This document shows, piece by piece, positions 36,251 to 47,262 of a stretch of 64,000 nucleotides of DNA. The stretch's first letter is position 1, and every line of letters begins with the position of its first letter. The DNA is from Ornithodoros turicata (lineage: Eukaryota > Arthropoda > Arachnida > Ixodida > Argasidae): assembly GCF_037126465.1 (NCBI RefSeq), contig NC_088206.1, positions 72,357,687 through 72,421,686 on the forward strand. Reading direction: 5' to 3'. A program made the position numbers and the translations under genes. Under the pieces are notes generated by a model that saw nothing but the letters and a program-made list of their open reading frames with translations, ran no database searches and had not been told where the DNA came from.

Positions 36251-36544
36251 ACACACACAAGTCAATGGCAAACGTTGAGGAATGGGTCGCATATTGTGTT
36301 TACCCTGATCAGAAAGTTTGTTCCTGGCTATGTTGACCGCTGTCTATCACGTCACGAAGGTGCCTTTGATCAATTTACTCATTGATGAACACGGAGTTTT
36401 TCTCGACAGAGCATCGTCACATGAACGAAAAACCCAAAATTTGCACCGAAACTTACCCGGAATCATCAAAGCACCTCGAACAGCACCTTCAGTTTCATTT
36501 TAACGAAAAGCCTCTTCTACCCCCTTTCCTTTTCCCTTTTTGTT

Positions 36545-36660
36545 TGTTTGTTTTCGTTTGCTTTTCTTTTTTTTTCTTTTCAGGGAACAGCAGGCCGCCG
36601 TAGCGCAGGCTAACCTTTCCCTCCTTCTTTTAAAAATATAATAAACATATTCCTCCCTCT
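36545..36660 (-). mobile_element. A/G-rich short retroposon copy
   Basis: Read on the minus strand: gaggaatatgtttattatat, then gggaaaggttagcctgcgc, then ctgttccctg and a purine tail. Order and key words match the copy at 22003-22185. Confidence 0.65.
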
Positions 36661-38942
36661 TTTGATGTAACATAAAGTACGAAAAGAAGTTTACGAGAAA
36701 AAGCATACCTGGAACGGACAGCAATATTCTTCATTTTAAATGAACGTAGAAGAAGAACGGTTCTTTCCTATCAGTTTTTCCACCGAAGACCGAATGATGT
36801 GTCAGCGCGCAGTTTCTCTACCACATCGCCTAAGCTCTTTTCTTTCTTTCTTTCTTTCTTTTTTTTCTCTCTGCAACCTGCCCTCTTCGTTCTATACTAC
36901 TTCGTTCACTTTACAATAAGAATCGCTCTCTTTCTAGCATCGCCGATGGCCTACTTCCAATCGATCTTCTTCTAGACCATCGCTTTCTACGATGCGGGAT
37001 GAGGCACGCGGACAAATATGAAAATGAAACGCTACCCTATTACATTACCTGACACGCACATTTCTCGCTGTTCCTGAATTGATTTTCCATCCCTCCAACT
37101 CCGGTCACTATACCGACGCTGGATATGGTTATACTAACCACTCACTCTTATCTGAACTATAAGATGTACCAACGCGCCCGACTATACCCACGCTAGCGTA
37201 GCTGAATCGGATGCCATTCCAATGTCCCGTGCAATATTTACCACCGAAGGCAAACATGAAAAGAGTATACGTGCTGCCTTTGAAGTGTGCGCTTCTCTTA
37301 TTTATGTTGGAAGTAAAGTTTTTACAGCCTCGGGGAGACTGAGTTGTAATCGTAGCCGAGGGAGCAACGTTTCCAGATGTTTTGCGTGTTACGTCTCTTC
37401 TGATGCTGAGCTAGATATTGGCCACGTCGATATACCTGCGCTGATTCCGGGCTGATGGTTTCCGCCCGTCGTAAAAGACTCAGGTAGAAACGTCCGTGCT
37501 CAGATACGCTTTACCTCTTGAATACGTTGTTATGTCAGATTAACGTAGCGTACAACAAATGCGGCCTTCGAGAAGCAAACAGTTTTTTTTTTTTCATGTC
37601 GTTGTATGTCAGTTGAATATTTTACCACGGTACGGTGTAGGTTAATGACGCTGAGGAGTGCTTTCCTGCGTGGACTGCTATTTTTTGTCAGTCATAAAAG
37701 CCAGAGCTTGTACAGCTTGGTACTTATTGTTAACGAGACAGAACATTTTGATCTTTATAGTTTATTGCGATACTTTCGGTTTATTACACTTGTAGTGGGT
37801 ATACAGCGTACTCTGTACGCATTGTATACTACTACGGTAATACTACGGCGTCTGTTACTGTACTACGGTTTTTAGTATCTTTTTCAGTATTTCGAGTGTT
37901 TGAACCAATCACTGCAAAGCTAAGTTTTGTACTGCGTCTCAATGCGATCTCTGACCCTTTAAACGCGATATGGAGGTATTACCTAATGCAAAATCAATAT
38001 GTTTTTGCTGCGTACCGTCATAGTCTCTCAGGATACTTGCAAGTCATGCCTGGTACTTCAACCAGTTGGAGTTCCAGTAGCTCGCTTTTATAACGGAACA
38101 TCTTTAATACCTTCAAGGTATTATACCAGTGCATCTTCGCTTTTCTATTTCGGCGCATCCGAAGCATTAAGCCTTTGCTCCGAGTCTCTCACAGCCTTGT
38201 CACAGCCTCTCTACTGACACTTCTCTGTGTCACTGTCAGCGGCACTCGCTACTACGTAAACACCCGTACGTCGCAAACACTTTTTTAATCCATCACCAAA
38301 CGCCAAATCCATATATTTTATAAGCAATGACCGCCGCCACTGGAAGCACAAATCCAGATAAGCTTTGCCAGCCAACAGGAGAGTCTAATCGATGCTACCC
38401 ATGAAGGGGCTATTTTGGGCCGAACCCTGGAGTGACCGCAATTTTACCGGCGAAGAGGACCGCACGATGCATGCTGGTGTATGCAAGCAGATAATGCGTG
38501 GAAGCGTACATAAAGAGAAACCACGCAGGTCGTAATGTATAGCCTAGGGAAGCTTCCTGTATCGTCGTTGGTTACGCCGGCGCATTCGAGCGGAACTTGG
38601 GCACTTTCGTATTCATAACGGCCGAATGGCGCTTAACGGGACGTCATGCTATGCGTCGGAGAGGAATCTCTGTGAGGTCTTTTCGGTGGGATTTCTTTTA
38701 TTCTACGGCACTTCGGTGTAAGCGTCAAAGTGAGACTCGAGACGAGTGGATCAAAATTTCTCTCGAGTGCTCCTCAGTGCTTTGTACTATGCTCGAAGCG
38801 CACTTCAACGTGATTACTTCGGGCTTTACTGGGTACTTCACGCATTGCTTACAGTCATTTTCACATTCGAGGTGCGTTCCAGGAAGAGTGCTTGTATACC
38901 TTTCGGACGCATTCCATGATTAGCACTTTCATGTACGCTTAA

Positions 38943-39465
38943 GGCGGACTCATGCGGTCTAGTTGACGTTCGCTTCCGGAGAGGCTTGGCTGCACCGTCG
39001 CAAAATTGTTTTCTTCGCTTTGCCTTCTTCCCGCCCGCGCTTTAAGGAAGTAATGTCATCGGCGCCAGCTTGCAGAACATGATAGCAAACGTCAAAGCCA
39101 TTATTTTCGTTCGCAGGGATCTGGAAAACTACAGCAAGCTCGTCGAATTTGTTCTTTGCAATCAATTCCCCGACTGCTACTCTAGGGAATGACATCATTT
39201 TGGCCCAAATATCGCGGGCGGGCGCGCCGAGAGATGCGATTTTGTTGAATCTCTTATATACTCCCATGGTATTGAAAATCTGAGAAACTTTCATTCGCCA
39301 AAAAGCAGTGGATCGCGTCAGGCATTCAAAAATGTGTCATTCCCTAGATAAACTCGATGAGAACACGCCTGTACTTGCTTCGAGATTTTAGAGAAATTTA
39401 GCGAGATTTACGGGAACCTTGCGAACAGAAATTCCCCACAGACTTCCTTATGAAGTGAGTCCGCC
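38943..39465. mobile_element. TTAA-flanked piggyBac-type MITE
   Basis: The ends ggcggactca and tgagtccgcc are inverted repeats flanked by TTAA on both sides (38939-38942 and 39466-39469), the piggyBac target signature. A 111-codon minus-strand ORF (39294-38959) covers much of it but shows no DDD-transposase motif. A second ggcggactta terminus starts directly after the right TTAA at 39470. Confidence 0.78.
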
Positions 39466-39947
39466 TTAAGGCGGACTTACAGGCAGTTCAGAGGTATACC
39501 TTGCGGTTCTTCAAACACACTTGACATCCCGTACGTCGTGCTTTTTCTGGAAGTGCACCGCAAAATTTCCTAGCATAACGGAAATAAAAGTGAATTGAAA
39601 ATGTGTGTTTCGTACTCTTCTCGAACATTTCCTAGCGAGTACGTTGACTTCCATATTGAATTTGATAGCGGGGACTTTACTTTGAATTTACATCCAACTT
39701 CACATTTACTTTTATGCGCATTCGATGACGCCTGCGTTTGTTGCGAAGGCTCCTGCGAACGTGCGCGCGCGTGATGACGTCGCCTACTTTTTCGCGAGAC
39801 CGCAATTTGTGAAGGCGTGCTATTCCTTGAGAAATCTATAAAAAACAAAACGTTCACTGATAACAGCTAATATCTCAGGTATTGAGTTCTTTTGCTGTAC
39901 GAAATAAAACGGTAATATTTTTCTGTTTTTCTTGCGAGCACCGTATC

Positions 39948-40172
39948 TAATATACGATTTTAAAAAGATGCGCGCGCCGCCAAGCGCGCGTGCAAAGCAG
40001 CATGGGAACTATGAGGGACACTGCTCTGTCGTCTGCTTCGGTCATGGTTTACCCCAGCAGATGCTGCCCCACATCCGGGAATGTTCTTTTACCACCGCCT
40101 CTGGTCGTCTCGTAATACTTAAGGACGTTCGAAGTTCCCATGAGCCCTTGCGCGCCACAGGTGGCGCTTGCA
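39948..40172. repeat. Repeat family P, copy 2, beside the globin exon 1 donor
   Basis: It shares ttttaaaaagatgcgcgc, gggacactgctctgtcgtc and gttcccatgagcccttgcg with 33718-33955. The right end lies about 70 bp from the 5' splice site of globin intron 1. Confidence 0.8.
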
Positions 40173-40239
40173 GCATATTCGTGTCAGTATGATAGTGACG
40201 CGCGTAGTGCGCAAATACGACGTGTACACGTGCGCGTAC

Positions 40240-40397
40240 CTTTTGAAAACCACGACTCCCGTTCCAGCGAGATCTTGCGAGACTATGGCCCACGTCGACC
40301 GTACTAGCTCCGCCTGGCGTGGTGTAAGAGCACTTCCCAGGTCAGATTCCACTTCGCCGCGGAGAACTGATTGCCTGCTCACGCCGTATCCCATAAT
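40240..40397 (-). CDS. Globin, coding exon 1 (N-terminal extension, helices A-B)
   Basis: The start codon is 40394-40392, with A at -3 and G at +4. Immediately upstream, CTTCTTTTTTTTCAG|ATT marks a 3' splice site at 40398, so the 5' UTR is split and this exon starts at 40397. It encodes residues 1-51 plus two bases of codon 52: MGYGVSRQ, an extension to residue 22, then helix A (LTPRQAELVRSTWAIVSQDL) with invariant-type Trp35 and helix B (GTGVVVFK). The donor AAAAG|GTACGC lies in phase 2, the B12.2 intron. The frame continues 15 codons into the intron but loses globin similarity. Gly2, Ser6 and Arg7 partly fit N-myristoylation as in globin X, although Tyr3 is disfavoured. The full protein is 199 residues, globin X/neuroglobin-like by layout. 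Confidence 0.92.
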
Positions 40398-40680
40398 CTG
40401 AAAAAAAAGAAGGCGAGATCCAGTGTGAATGCAATCTGTATCCAATCTGAATACAAAATGAATCGAAAGAAAACGAGGCCGAAATCGAAAGACACCAGAA
40501 GCACCGAACGATTGTCGCGCTAAATCTGTGTCTAACCCTTTCTGTTCTTCTTTGAACATCCGTTAAAAAATATGCGCCTACCGTTTGAGAATTATTTTTA
40601 TGACAATATTTTTATGTTCCGCCTTTCCCTCTCCATATTGGGAGACTGTCCCATTCACACGTTGAATGTCTTCAGTTGAC
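40398..40680 (-). promoter_or_regulatory. Globin upstream region with 3' splice site of a 5'-UTR intron
   Basis: A 17-of-20 pyrimidine tract ends in CAG three bases before the ATG, indicating an untranslated exon further upstream. No TATA box or transcription start can be assigned; the true promoter may lie several kilobases to the right. Confidence 0.6.
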
Positions 40681-41804
40681 AAAGTTGCAATAATATGCGA
40701 TGTCGGTCGTCATTTCTCTCATATCAGGGAAGAGGTTGGCCATAAAGTGGAACGCGCTATACCTAGTCAAATCATGCGATGCTTTGTTCATCAACTGCGT
40801 CACCTCCGTTCACTAATCATTCTGAAGCATGTACCGCGACGACGACAGCACTTTTCTTTCACTCACACCCTGAATCTTTTCGCTTCGTCCACGTGGACTT
40901 CCTTACAGAAAGTTACACATAATGACAACTTCGGGAACTATCGAACACCGATATTCGATTTCCGTTAACGACATTCGTCTTGTTTCTTCCCTCTTCTATT
41001 GGTGAGATTCCTTCACGCTGACTGGTTCATTATGGCGCTCCCAGTTGGCGACGCCAATCTTCATTGATTGACATACTTCACTTTTTTTATCTTCCGTCTC
41101 TCTTTCTTCGTAGGTGACCAGTGGCTTTGCTCTTCTTTTGCTGTCCACCCATTTCTCGCTAGGAAGCAGAAAACGATGTCCAAGTTCGCTTTGGGTCGAT
41201 TACGATTGGGTGAGTAGGGTCCGGAGGGATGCGATGGGGACCGAGCACATCTCGGATGGACTCGTGTCTTCTGGTCTTGGCTTGGCTCGTGGATCGTGCT
41301 TAGAGATGTCGCTTGTGGTCCGTGTGGGATGGTTGCAGTGTATCTGTGTATAGGTTTATTTATTTGCTTATTTATACCCTCAGGGCCGTGAGGCAATACA
41401 GAGGGGAGTGGTTAACAATTGGTAAAAATATTTTAATATAAGCAGCATACAAAAATATTTCAAAATTAAGTCCACATGAACAAAATTGCGGAAATTGAAT
41501 TGAACAAGTTGCACAGATACGTGTATGAGAATAAAAAATGAAGGGTTTGAGTCTATTAAAGAGCAAAAAATGACAGCACAAGTGTACCACATGTAGAATG
41601 AAAATGGCTATGCATAGAAATAATCGCACAAAACAGTTCTTAAATTGCTTAAAATTAAATTGCAATTGCTTGACGTTGGTAATGGAGGTGATGGCACCGC
41701 GAAGGCGGTTCCACTCTATCGATGTACGAGCAAGAAATTAATCTAGAAATGACCTCGTCGAGCAGGATACTTATATAGTGTGGGAGGTAACGCTACTGCA
41801 AAGC

Positions 41805-42060
41805 TGTAGAGCTGCGATCACAGAAAATGTATCTCTTCGATAGCCTGAGCCCTCATACTCTTATGTCATAATTCTCGTCCCAACTGCGCACATAGTTTTT
41901 TTTAGTAAATTAAAATTGAGAATTACGGGCAACACTGTGTCGCAGTCGCGCCAAACTGCGCATTGCTCGTCAATCACGGCTTTCAAAACTACATTGCATG
42001 CGCCTAACACAAACAGCAAGCGACGTGACGTAACAATTACGAGCCTATGACGCAGTTCCG
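41805..42060 (+). repeat. Dispersed repeat R, copy 2
   Basis: atctcttcgatagcctgag, acaactgcgcacatag-like sequence, gggcaacactgtgt and aaaactacattgcatgcg align with 3010-3640. This copy lacks the SINE, so it serves as the empty-site reference for that insertion. Confidence 0.75.
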
Positions 42061-43308
42061 ATATACAAGTGCATAAAATGAAACATTTCATACCTAGTGT
42101 CCTGCTTGGTATGACTGCGTTACCGTTAGTGTGCGTTACATGCTACAAGTTTTACATGTTGGACAAATAAAACAATTGAAGAACAGACTGAAGCTCATGT
42201 ATAGAGGATGAAACAGTGACAGACGGAATATTAGAGTGTAGTTTTTTAATGCTCGACTGTACTGAAGTAGTAAAAAAAGTATTTAAGAAAATGCAGAATC
42301 GGGATAGCACGGTATACGATAGTGAGTTGAGTGTCTTGGTGTAGTTGTGTCTACCTTGTAGTATCTACCTGAGTAATAAACAACATCCTGATGAGCACGG
42401 TATCCGTGCTCTCCAATACTCTAATCCTTCTCACCTCTTGCCACCTCCAAGGAAAAAGAGAGCTAGAAAGCTACCCTAGTACTGCTACTGCCCCTTCCCC
42501 GTCCCGTCAAAGACTCCATGCGACGAAACAACGGAAACGCAACGGAAACGCGATCAGGAGAACAGTAAAATAACAAGGAAGTGGATAGCACATGCCATGT
42601 ATACGAGCCTCCAACCCATACACGTGTCTTCATACTAGGCTTGTGTGCAAGGCTCGTCTTATCGACCGTTGTCTCTACTGGTATCCATGCTTGCTCCGGT
42701 CTTGCTGCGCGCACTTCGCAGCGAGTGTAGTACTTTCCGCACTTTTCACGACCTTCAGAGGACCTTCCGAAACGCTAACGGCCTCCTAATTGCTTTCTAG
42801 GTTACATCGTCGTCGCTGAGAGCGGATAAATATTTGGAACCCCCCCCCCCCCCTCTTGCTCAGGACAAAACCCGCATACATTGCTGAGCCCGTTAAGGGG
42901 CTTTGATTGAACCGGGCCAATTTGGAGCGAAGCTTACCGCCAGCATTGGTTTCAGAAACGGTGATTGGATACAGATTTGTAATGACATGAAATGAGGTCA
43001 TCAGTTCGACACGTACTGGGCTTAATTTCGTAGGATACTTCGAATGGAGTCACATTTGCAGATAAATACCCTGTACCCAAATTTGGCGGTGTTGATGTTC
43101 CGCGCGATCGTACAATGGCGCTCCCCAGAATGCTGCGAGTCTGAGGCTTTGCCAGACCATCGGGAATTATCGATGCTTCCAACCCCGTTGAACTGCACCC
43201 TTCCTTGGCCAACTTGACGTGGAAGTTCGAGCTTAGATTCGAGTGAGGGCTGACGAAAACGACGTTAGAAAAACCGTGCAATCGATGTTCAGTAATGAAG
43301 ACGTTGCA
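42061..43308. other. Intergenic stretch, no gene recognised
   Basis: A 13-base C run lies at 42840-42852. The 109-codon minus-strand ORF 42952-43281 has no motif that I recognise and no splice support. Confidence 0.4.
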
Positions 43309-43454
43309 TTAAAAACAATTAAAAAACCCCAGTGCTGGGTAGGACAAGGACAGAGGATAAAAGGACAAGGACCGGCACTCATCAGTGCCGGTCCTTGTCC
43401 TTTTATCCTCTGCCCTTGTCCTACCCAGCACTGGGGTTTTTTAATTGTTTTTAA
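43309..43454. mobile_element. Near-perfect 146-bp palindrome (hairpin MITE)
   Basis: The arms run from each end to the centre (cactcatcagtg, about 43381) with a single visible mismatch. Each end carries TTAA (43309-43312; 43451-43454), possibly a target duplication. Arm words include ccccagtgctgggtagg and ggataaaaggacaagg. Arm identity implies a very recent origin or gene conversion. Confidence 0.9.
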
Positions 43455-43949
43455 TTCAATATGAACCAACCAGCCCAAACGCTTGCTCTGCTAAAAAAAG
43501 ACGTTGCCGAGGTATGTTCTAGTCTGCTCTAGTGGAACAGTCCAGAGAGGCTAACTACAGAGAGTCTTGAGGCTAGAGACAGCCTAAAGAGGGTAGAGCT
43601 GCTCTTAGAAACAGTCTCTATTCGCTCAGTAGAAGAACGCGCGGTTTCTATCGTCAGCTTCCGACTGAGGCTTTGCTTTGAGGGTACCACAGGAAGCTGC
43701 ACTCAGTCGGGTCATCGGCTTCTTGAAACTCGTTCCTTGCAAATTCTAGCGCCCATATTGTACTACTTTTACAGCTGCTGCGGGCTTCCTCTATCAATGC
43801 TCCACGGTTTCACAGTTTTTTTTTTGTTTTTTCGTAGAACTTGTTGTTTGTGTGGGAGAGAATTACTAGACGGATTTCAACTTGTTGTTTGATGCAACCC
43901 CTCCCCTCCCCTCCCCTTCCCTCGTCATCCTCTCATATGAACCTATTTG

Positions 43950-44036
43950 GAATGGGGTAGGGTCCTGCACCCAACGCAGGGAAACATCCCACATCATCAT
44001 CATCCATTCATCTATGTTGTTGTTGTTGTTGATGCA
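43950..44036 (+). mobile_element. LINE family B 3' end, strongly truncated
   Basis: ggaatggggtagggtcctgc, followed within about 80 bases by a (GTT)n run (44018-44031), matches the 3' ends of the remnants at 52071-52180 and 32705-32790 read on their coding strands. No coding part remains. Confidence 0.6.
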
Positions 44037-45204
44037 ATATGACGTGGGCGAGCTCCGGATACAGACGACGTTTATACATCCAGAAACCTCTTAAAATGAA
44101 GACGTCGAACACAAATTATTGAAGCCAAATTTGTGTCTGCCTCAAGGACAATACTTCAAGTTGTAACTTCAATTTCCTTCCTGACGTCCGTTCGGCTCCC
44201 CACTTTCAGGGATTGCTCCTCCACGTTCCTGTCTATTTGCACCTCAGGTACTAAGCTAGCTATAACTTGCTGTTGTATTCGTTGTGCAGCGCATAATTTT
44301 AGCATAATTTATCGAAAGGTTAAAAGGCCAGGAGCATCTAAATTTATTTAAAAAGTTTCGTGACGGAACTTCACTTTCTCAGGTAGTTTCTAAAAGAAAG
44401 CTTGTTAATAAAGCCAATCCCCCCCTGAACGTTTAAACTTCGTTTTCACTACCTCCTTCATGGACTGGACGGAGTTTTATGTTCTGTCTATTTGCATAAT
44501 TTACCGCTTAACTTAATGCAGTATGTAGTTCATTCTCGTTCCAGCTTGATTACACCAAGCGCAGGAACACATTAGTGAAATGAACTTAACATGTGCAATA
44601 CCCTTCGGTGTGGCAATGAGTGTAAGAAGAATTCGTACATGCATTACCACTGCTGCCGGTATTTTTCCTACGCAAAGGTTTCGGTGAATGAGTAATAACG
44701 AGCTTTCTGTCGCCATAGATACCGTGACAACAACAGCACGAATCATTCCATCGACGGGAAAATAAATATCTCTTTTTTTTTTCAACACGACGCCGCGCGA
44801 AAGAGGTCAGAAACAATACCAGGCGTTCATTTTCACTAGGTCTGGCGTTCGACAAAGCTATCTCTGTCTCGATTATCATCATTCGACTCTGACATCGTCC
44901 TTTCCCATCTAGATACTGTAGTTACTTTTGTGTTCAGCAACTGTATCCAGTCTAAATCCAACAGATCGTATGACACCGTAAACGAATGAAAGAGGAATCA
45001 TTCTTTCGAGATGATTAGCTCCGGTCCCATCGGACCCAGTTTCCGAACAGGAAATGGGTTTCACCGCTGACGTCGTCGCCATCTTTGTTCTTACACCCAT
45101 TATCTTGTTTTTTTTTTTCTCTTTCACAGAATGACCGTAGATTGTGTAGTCCTAACATAGTTGGCGTACGTAACTTTACGTTGGATACTCTAGAAGTTCT
45201 CAGG

Positions 45205-45415
45205 CGGGATATGCTTATTAAGAAGAAAAAAAAAAGAAAGAAAGGAAAGGTTAGCCAGGCAAAGAGCCGGCTTGCTATTCCAAAAAAAAGGGAAAAGAAA
45301 GGAAAAAGTAAAAACAAGGAAAAGAAAAAGAAGAAATAAAAGGGAAGGAAAAGAAAGAAAGAAAGAAAAAATAACGAAAAAAAAAGAAAGAAGGAAAGAA
45401 AGAAAGAAACAGACA
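45205..45415 (+). mobile_element. A/G-rich short retroposon copy
   Basis: It contains cgggatatgcttattaag, ggttagccaggcaaagagcc and ttgctattcc, with a long (GAAA)-type tail. It is the best-preserved copy of the core in the window. Confidence 0.75.
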
Positions 45416-45839
45416 CTACAACATTGTCACATGCAGTTCACGAGCCCTGAGACTAGGGGATTCGTACTGTGCTATTTGTTTCTAAATATACTCAGATGTA
45501 AGCAGCAGCAATGACACAAAGAGGGAGAAACACGCAAACAGAACAAACGGAACAGCAGGTTGTGCTGTTACTTGCTTGTTCCTCCCTATGTGTGTCATTG
45601 CTGCTGTGTACATCTCAGTATGTGAAAGTACCAACTACCCCGGTTTTTCGCATTAGTGCTGTTTCTAAAGTAACGCCCACCGCTGAGATGTACTGCCGAA
45701 GTTCCGAGATCTGACATAACTGAATGACTAACTGTCCATGTTATAGACAGTGAATCATATTTATAGCCTACGTTGTACTTTTCTCCACTGATTCGATTAA
45801 TGTCCATCTTGCCGTTTATTTTTGTCGGGCTTCCACTTT

Positions 45840-45985
45840 TCCTTCCTGTTCCTTTTCCTGTTTCTTCTTCTTCCTTTTTGTTTGTTTATCTTCGCTTTTT
45901 GCGAATAGCGTGCCTCCATCATGGCTAATCTTTCCCTTCCTTTCTTTAGTCCTCATTAAATATCTCCCCTCCCCCCATTCTGATA
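45840..45985 (-). mobile_element. A/G-rich short retroposon copy, diverged
   Basis: On the minus strand: ggggagatatttaatgagg, then gggaaagattagccatgatg and a gctattcg word, with a purine tail. The order is conserved with the other copies. Confidence 0.6.
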
Positions 45986-46383
45986 TTTTCCCGGATTTGT
46001 TTTCTTTCTTGATGTCCCAATTTTCCTTCTTTCTCTAATCAGTCGGAGGAGCAAGGAGATGAATAGGCTAAACGAAATGGACGTGACGATACTCCGTCTA
46101 TAGAAGGACAGACTTAGTTCTGCCTGATTTATTTCATTGTATGACGTAGTTGTCGTCCCATCCGCAGAGAGTGATGAGTTCTTCGGGATGGATGAAAGCT
46201 AATGAGGTGAAATGGGTCAAAGGAGAAAGTCAAGCCGTCTGGATTTAACTGCTTGGAAGAAATTAGCCTAGATTAGAAGCGGTGAAGCGTTCTGCAAGTG
46301 TGAGGACATAGAGTAGAGGCTTCCACCAGGGGTCACTGCACACAATGTGTGTAAGGACTAGTTTGGTGATATGCAGCATTATA

Positions 46384-46650
46384 CAGGGTGTTTATCTTTA
46401 TCCTTTACAAATTTTTTATTAAAAAACTATGAGAACATCATATGTGTCGTCTTTGCAGTTGAGTTGTACGGCCAGGCGGATATCGTCTTGCAGCAAGTAT
46501 TCAACTACGAGACGCCTAGTTACCTAAAACTCATTAATTAACTCTTTAATTAGGAGATTTGGGGCAAAAGCGAGATAGCATAATGAGAGACTATCCTCGT
46601 TGAAAGCCATTCCATCTTTTTAAATTCCAGAAAAGGGCCAGTGTCGCGAA
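46384..46650 (+). mobile_element. MITE family M copy with CAGGGTG end
   Basis: It begins TA|cagggtgtttatctttatcc, a terminus like that at 13811-14190. It contains ctcattaattaactcttt and gcgagatagca blocks shared with 13430-13640 and 63790-63850. The right end was not found. Confidence 0.6.
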
Positions 46651-46716
46651 ATATCCGTCACTGAATTTCGCTACGCAAATGTAGCACAAGCAGAAATTAC
46701 GTTTCGTTAATTTACA

Positions 46717-46921
46717 GAGGTTTCTCTTCCGTTTTAAATTACTACACCTAAAAAATACGTCGATACAATTAGGATTATTTGAAACATCCCAAGACGTCCG
46801 AAAACAACGCACTAGTCCTGTAAATACCAAAGGAGACTTAATAACCGAAGAATTCCGGAAAGTCGAGAACACACTGTTTAGCTCGTCAAATGAAGACAAT
46901 TCTTTCAGTAGTATTTCAATG
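46717..46921 (+). CDS. Possible 3' coding exon or transposon ORF fragment
   Basis: After an acceptor-like ttaatttacag an open frame of about 68 codons starts RFLFRFKLLHLKNTS, continues LGLFETSQDVRKQRTSPV and ends SFSSISM before TGA. Its hydrophilic Ser/Asn/Glu-rich composition looks more protein-like than most chance frames here. It directly follows MITE family M sequence, so it could be a fragment of a transposase. No motif recognised; function unknown, and chance cannot be ruled out. Confidence 0.25.
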
Positions 46922-47149
46922 TGATTCGTGCACTTCTTTGTGTGCTCTGTCCGCAATAGTCTGGGAACATTGTGCGTACTGACAAAGATGTATTTAGCGT
47001 TGCATAATTAACGACGTAGCAATTTATAGTCTAGCTCTAAACTCTGGGTCACTCTCTGATACGTCCTATATGACTGTCTGCACAACGATTAGAGAAGGAG
47101 CTGTTTTATTTTTCTGTATTTTTTTCATAATTTTCTGTCTCTCTACTGC

Positions 47150-47262
47150 TTTTATCTTCTTTTGTTTGTTTGTTGGCTTTTGGTAATGCCAAGCCTACAT
47201 CATGGCTAACCTTTACCTTCTTCTTTTTTTCCTTTGCATTAAACGTATTACCCCCTTAACTT
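47150..47262 (-). mobile_element. A/G-rich short retroposon copy, diverged
   Basis: On the minus strand: gggggtaatacgtttaatgc, then ggtaaaggttagccatgatg and a ggcattacc word, with an A-rich tail. Confidence 0.6.

Larger units (their letters stand above)
29342..40239 (-). other. Globin intron 1 (10,898 bp)
   Basis: The donor is AAAAG|GTACGC at 40239 and the acceptor TATAG at 29342, phase 2. It is packed with elements: hAT and TA MITEs, SINEs, LINE family B, a 750-bp pyrimidine tract, a TTAA-flanked element and a paired repeat whose second copy ends about 70 bp from the donor. No globin-like alternative exon was recognised. Confidence 0.88.

Noticed and set aside
35711..36385. Longest open frame in the window (224 codons, plus strand)
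   Set aside because: It lies in the pyrimidine tract, is made of Pro/Ser/Phe/Leu low-complexity sequence, and similarly long frames occur in other phases.
38959..39294. 111-codon ORF as a transposase
   Set aside because: It sits inside the TTAA element but lacks recognisable DDD motifs and is too short; kept only as a note.
40119..40559. 146-codon ORF taken as a single-exon protein
   Set aside because: Only residues from the internal Met at 40394 to the donor at 40240 are globin. The upstream part is the 5' intron and the downstream part is intron 1.
43370..43400. Hammerhead motif from ctgatgag in the palindrome centre
   Set aside because: The GAAA element and a cleavage triplet are missing; ctgatgag arises from the palindrome loop.
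45015..45416. 133-codon minus-strand Phe/Leu-rich ORF as a membrane protein
   Set aside because: It is the complement of the purine-rich tail of a short retroposon.
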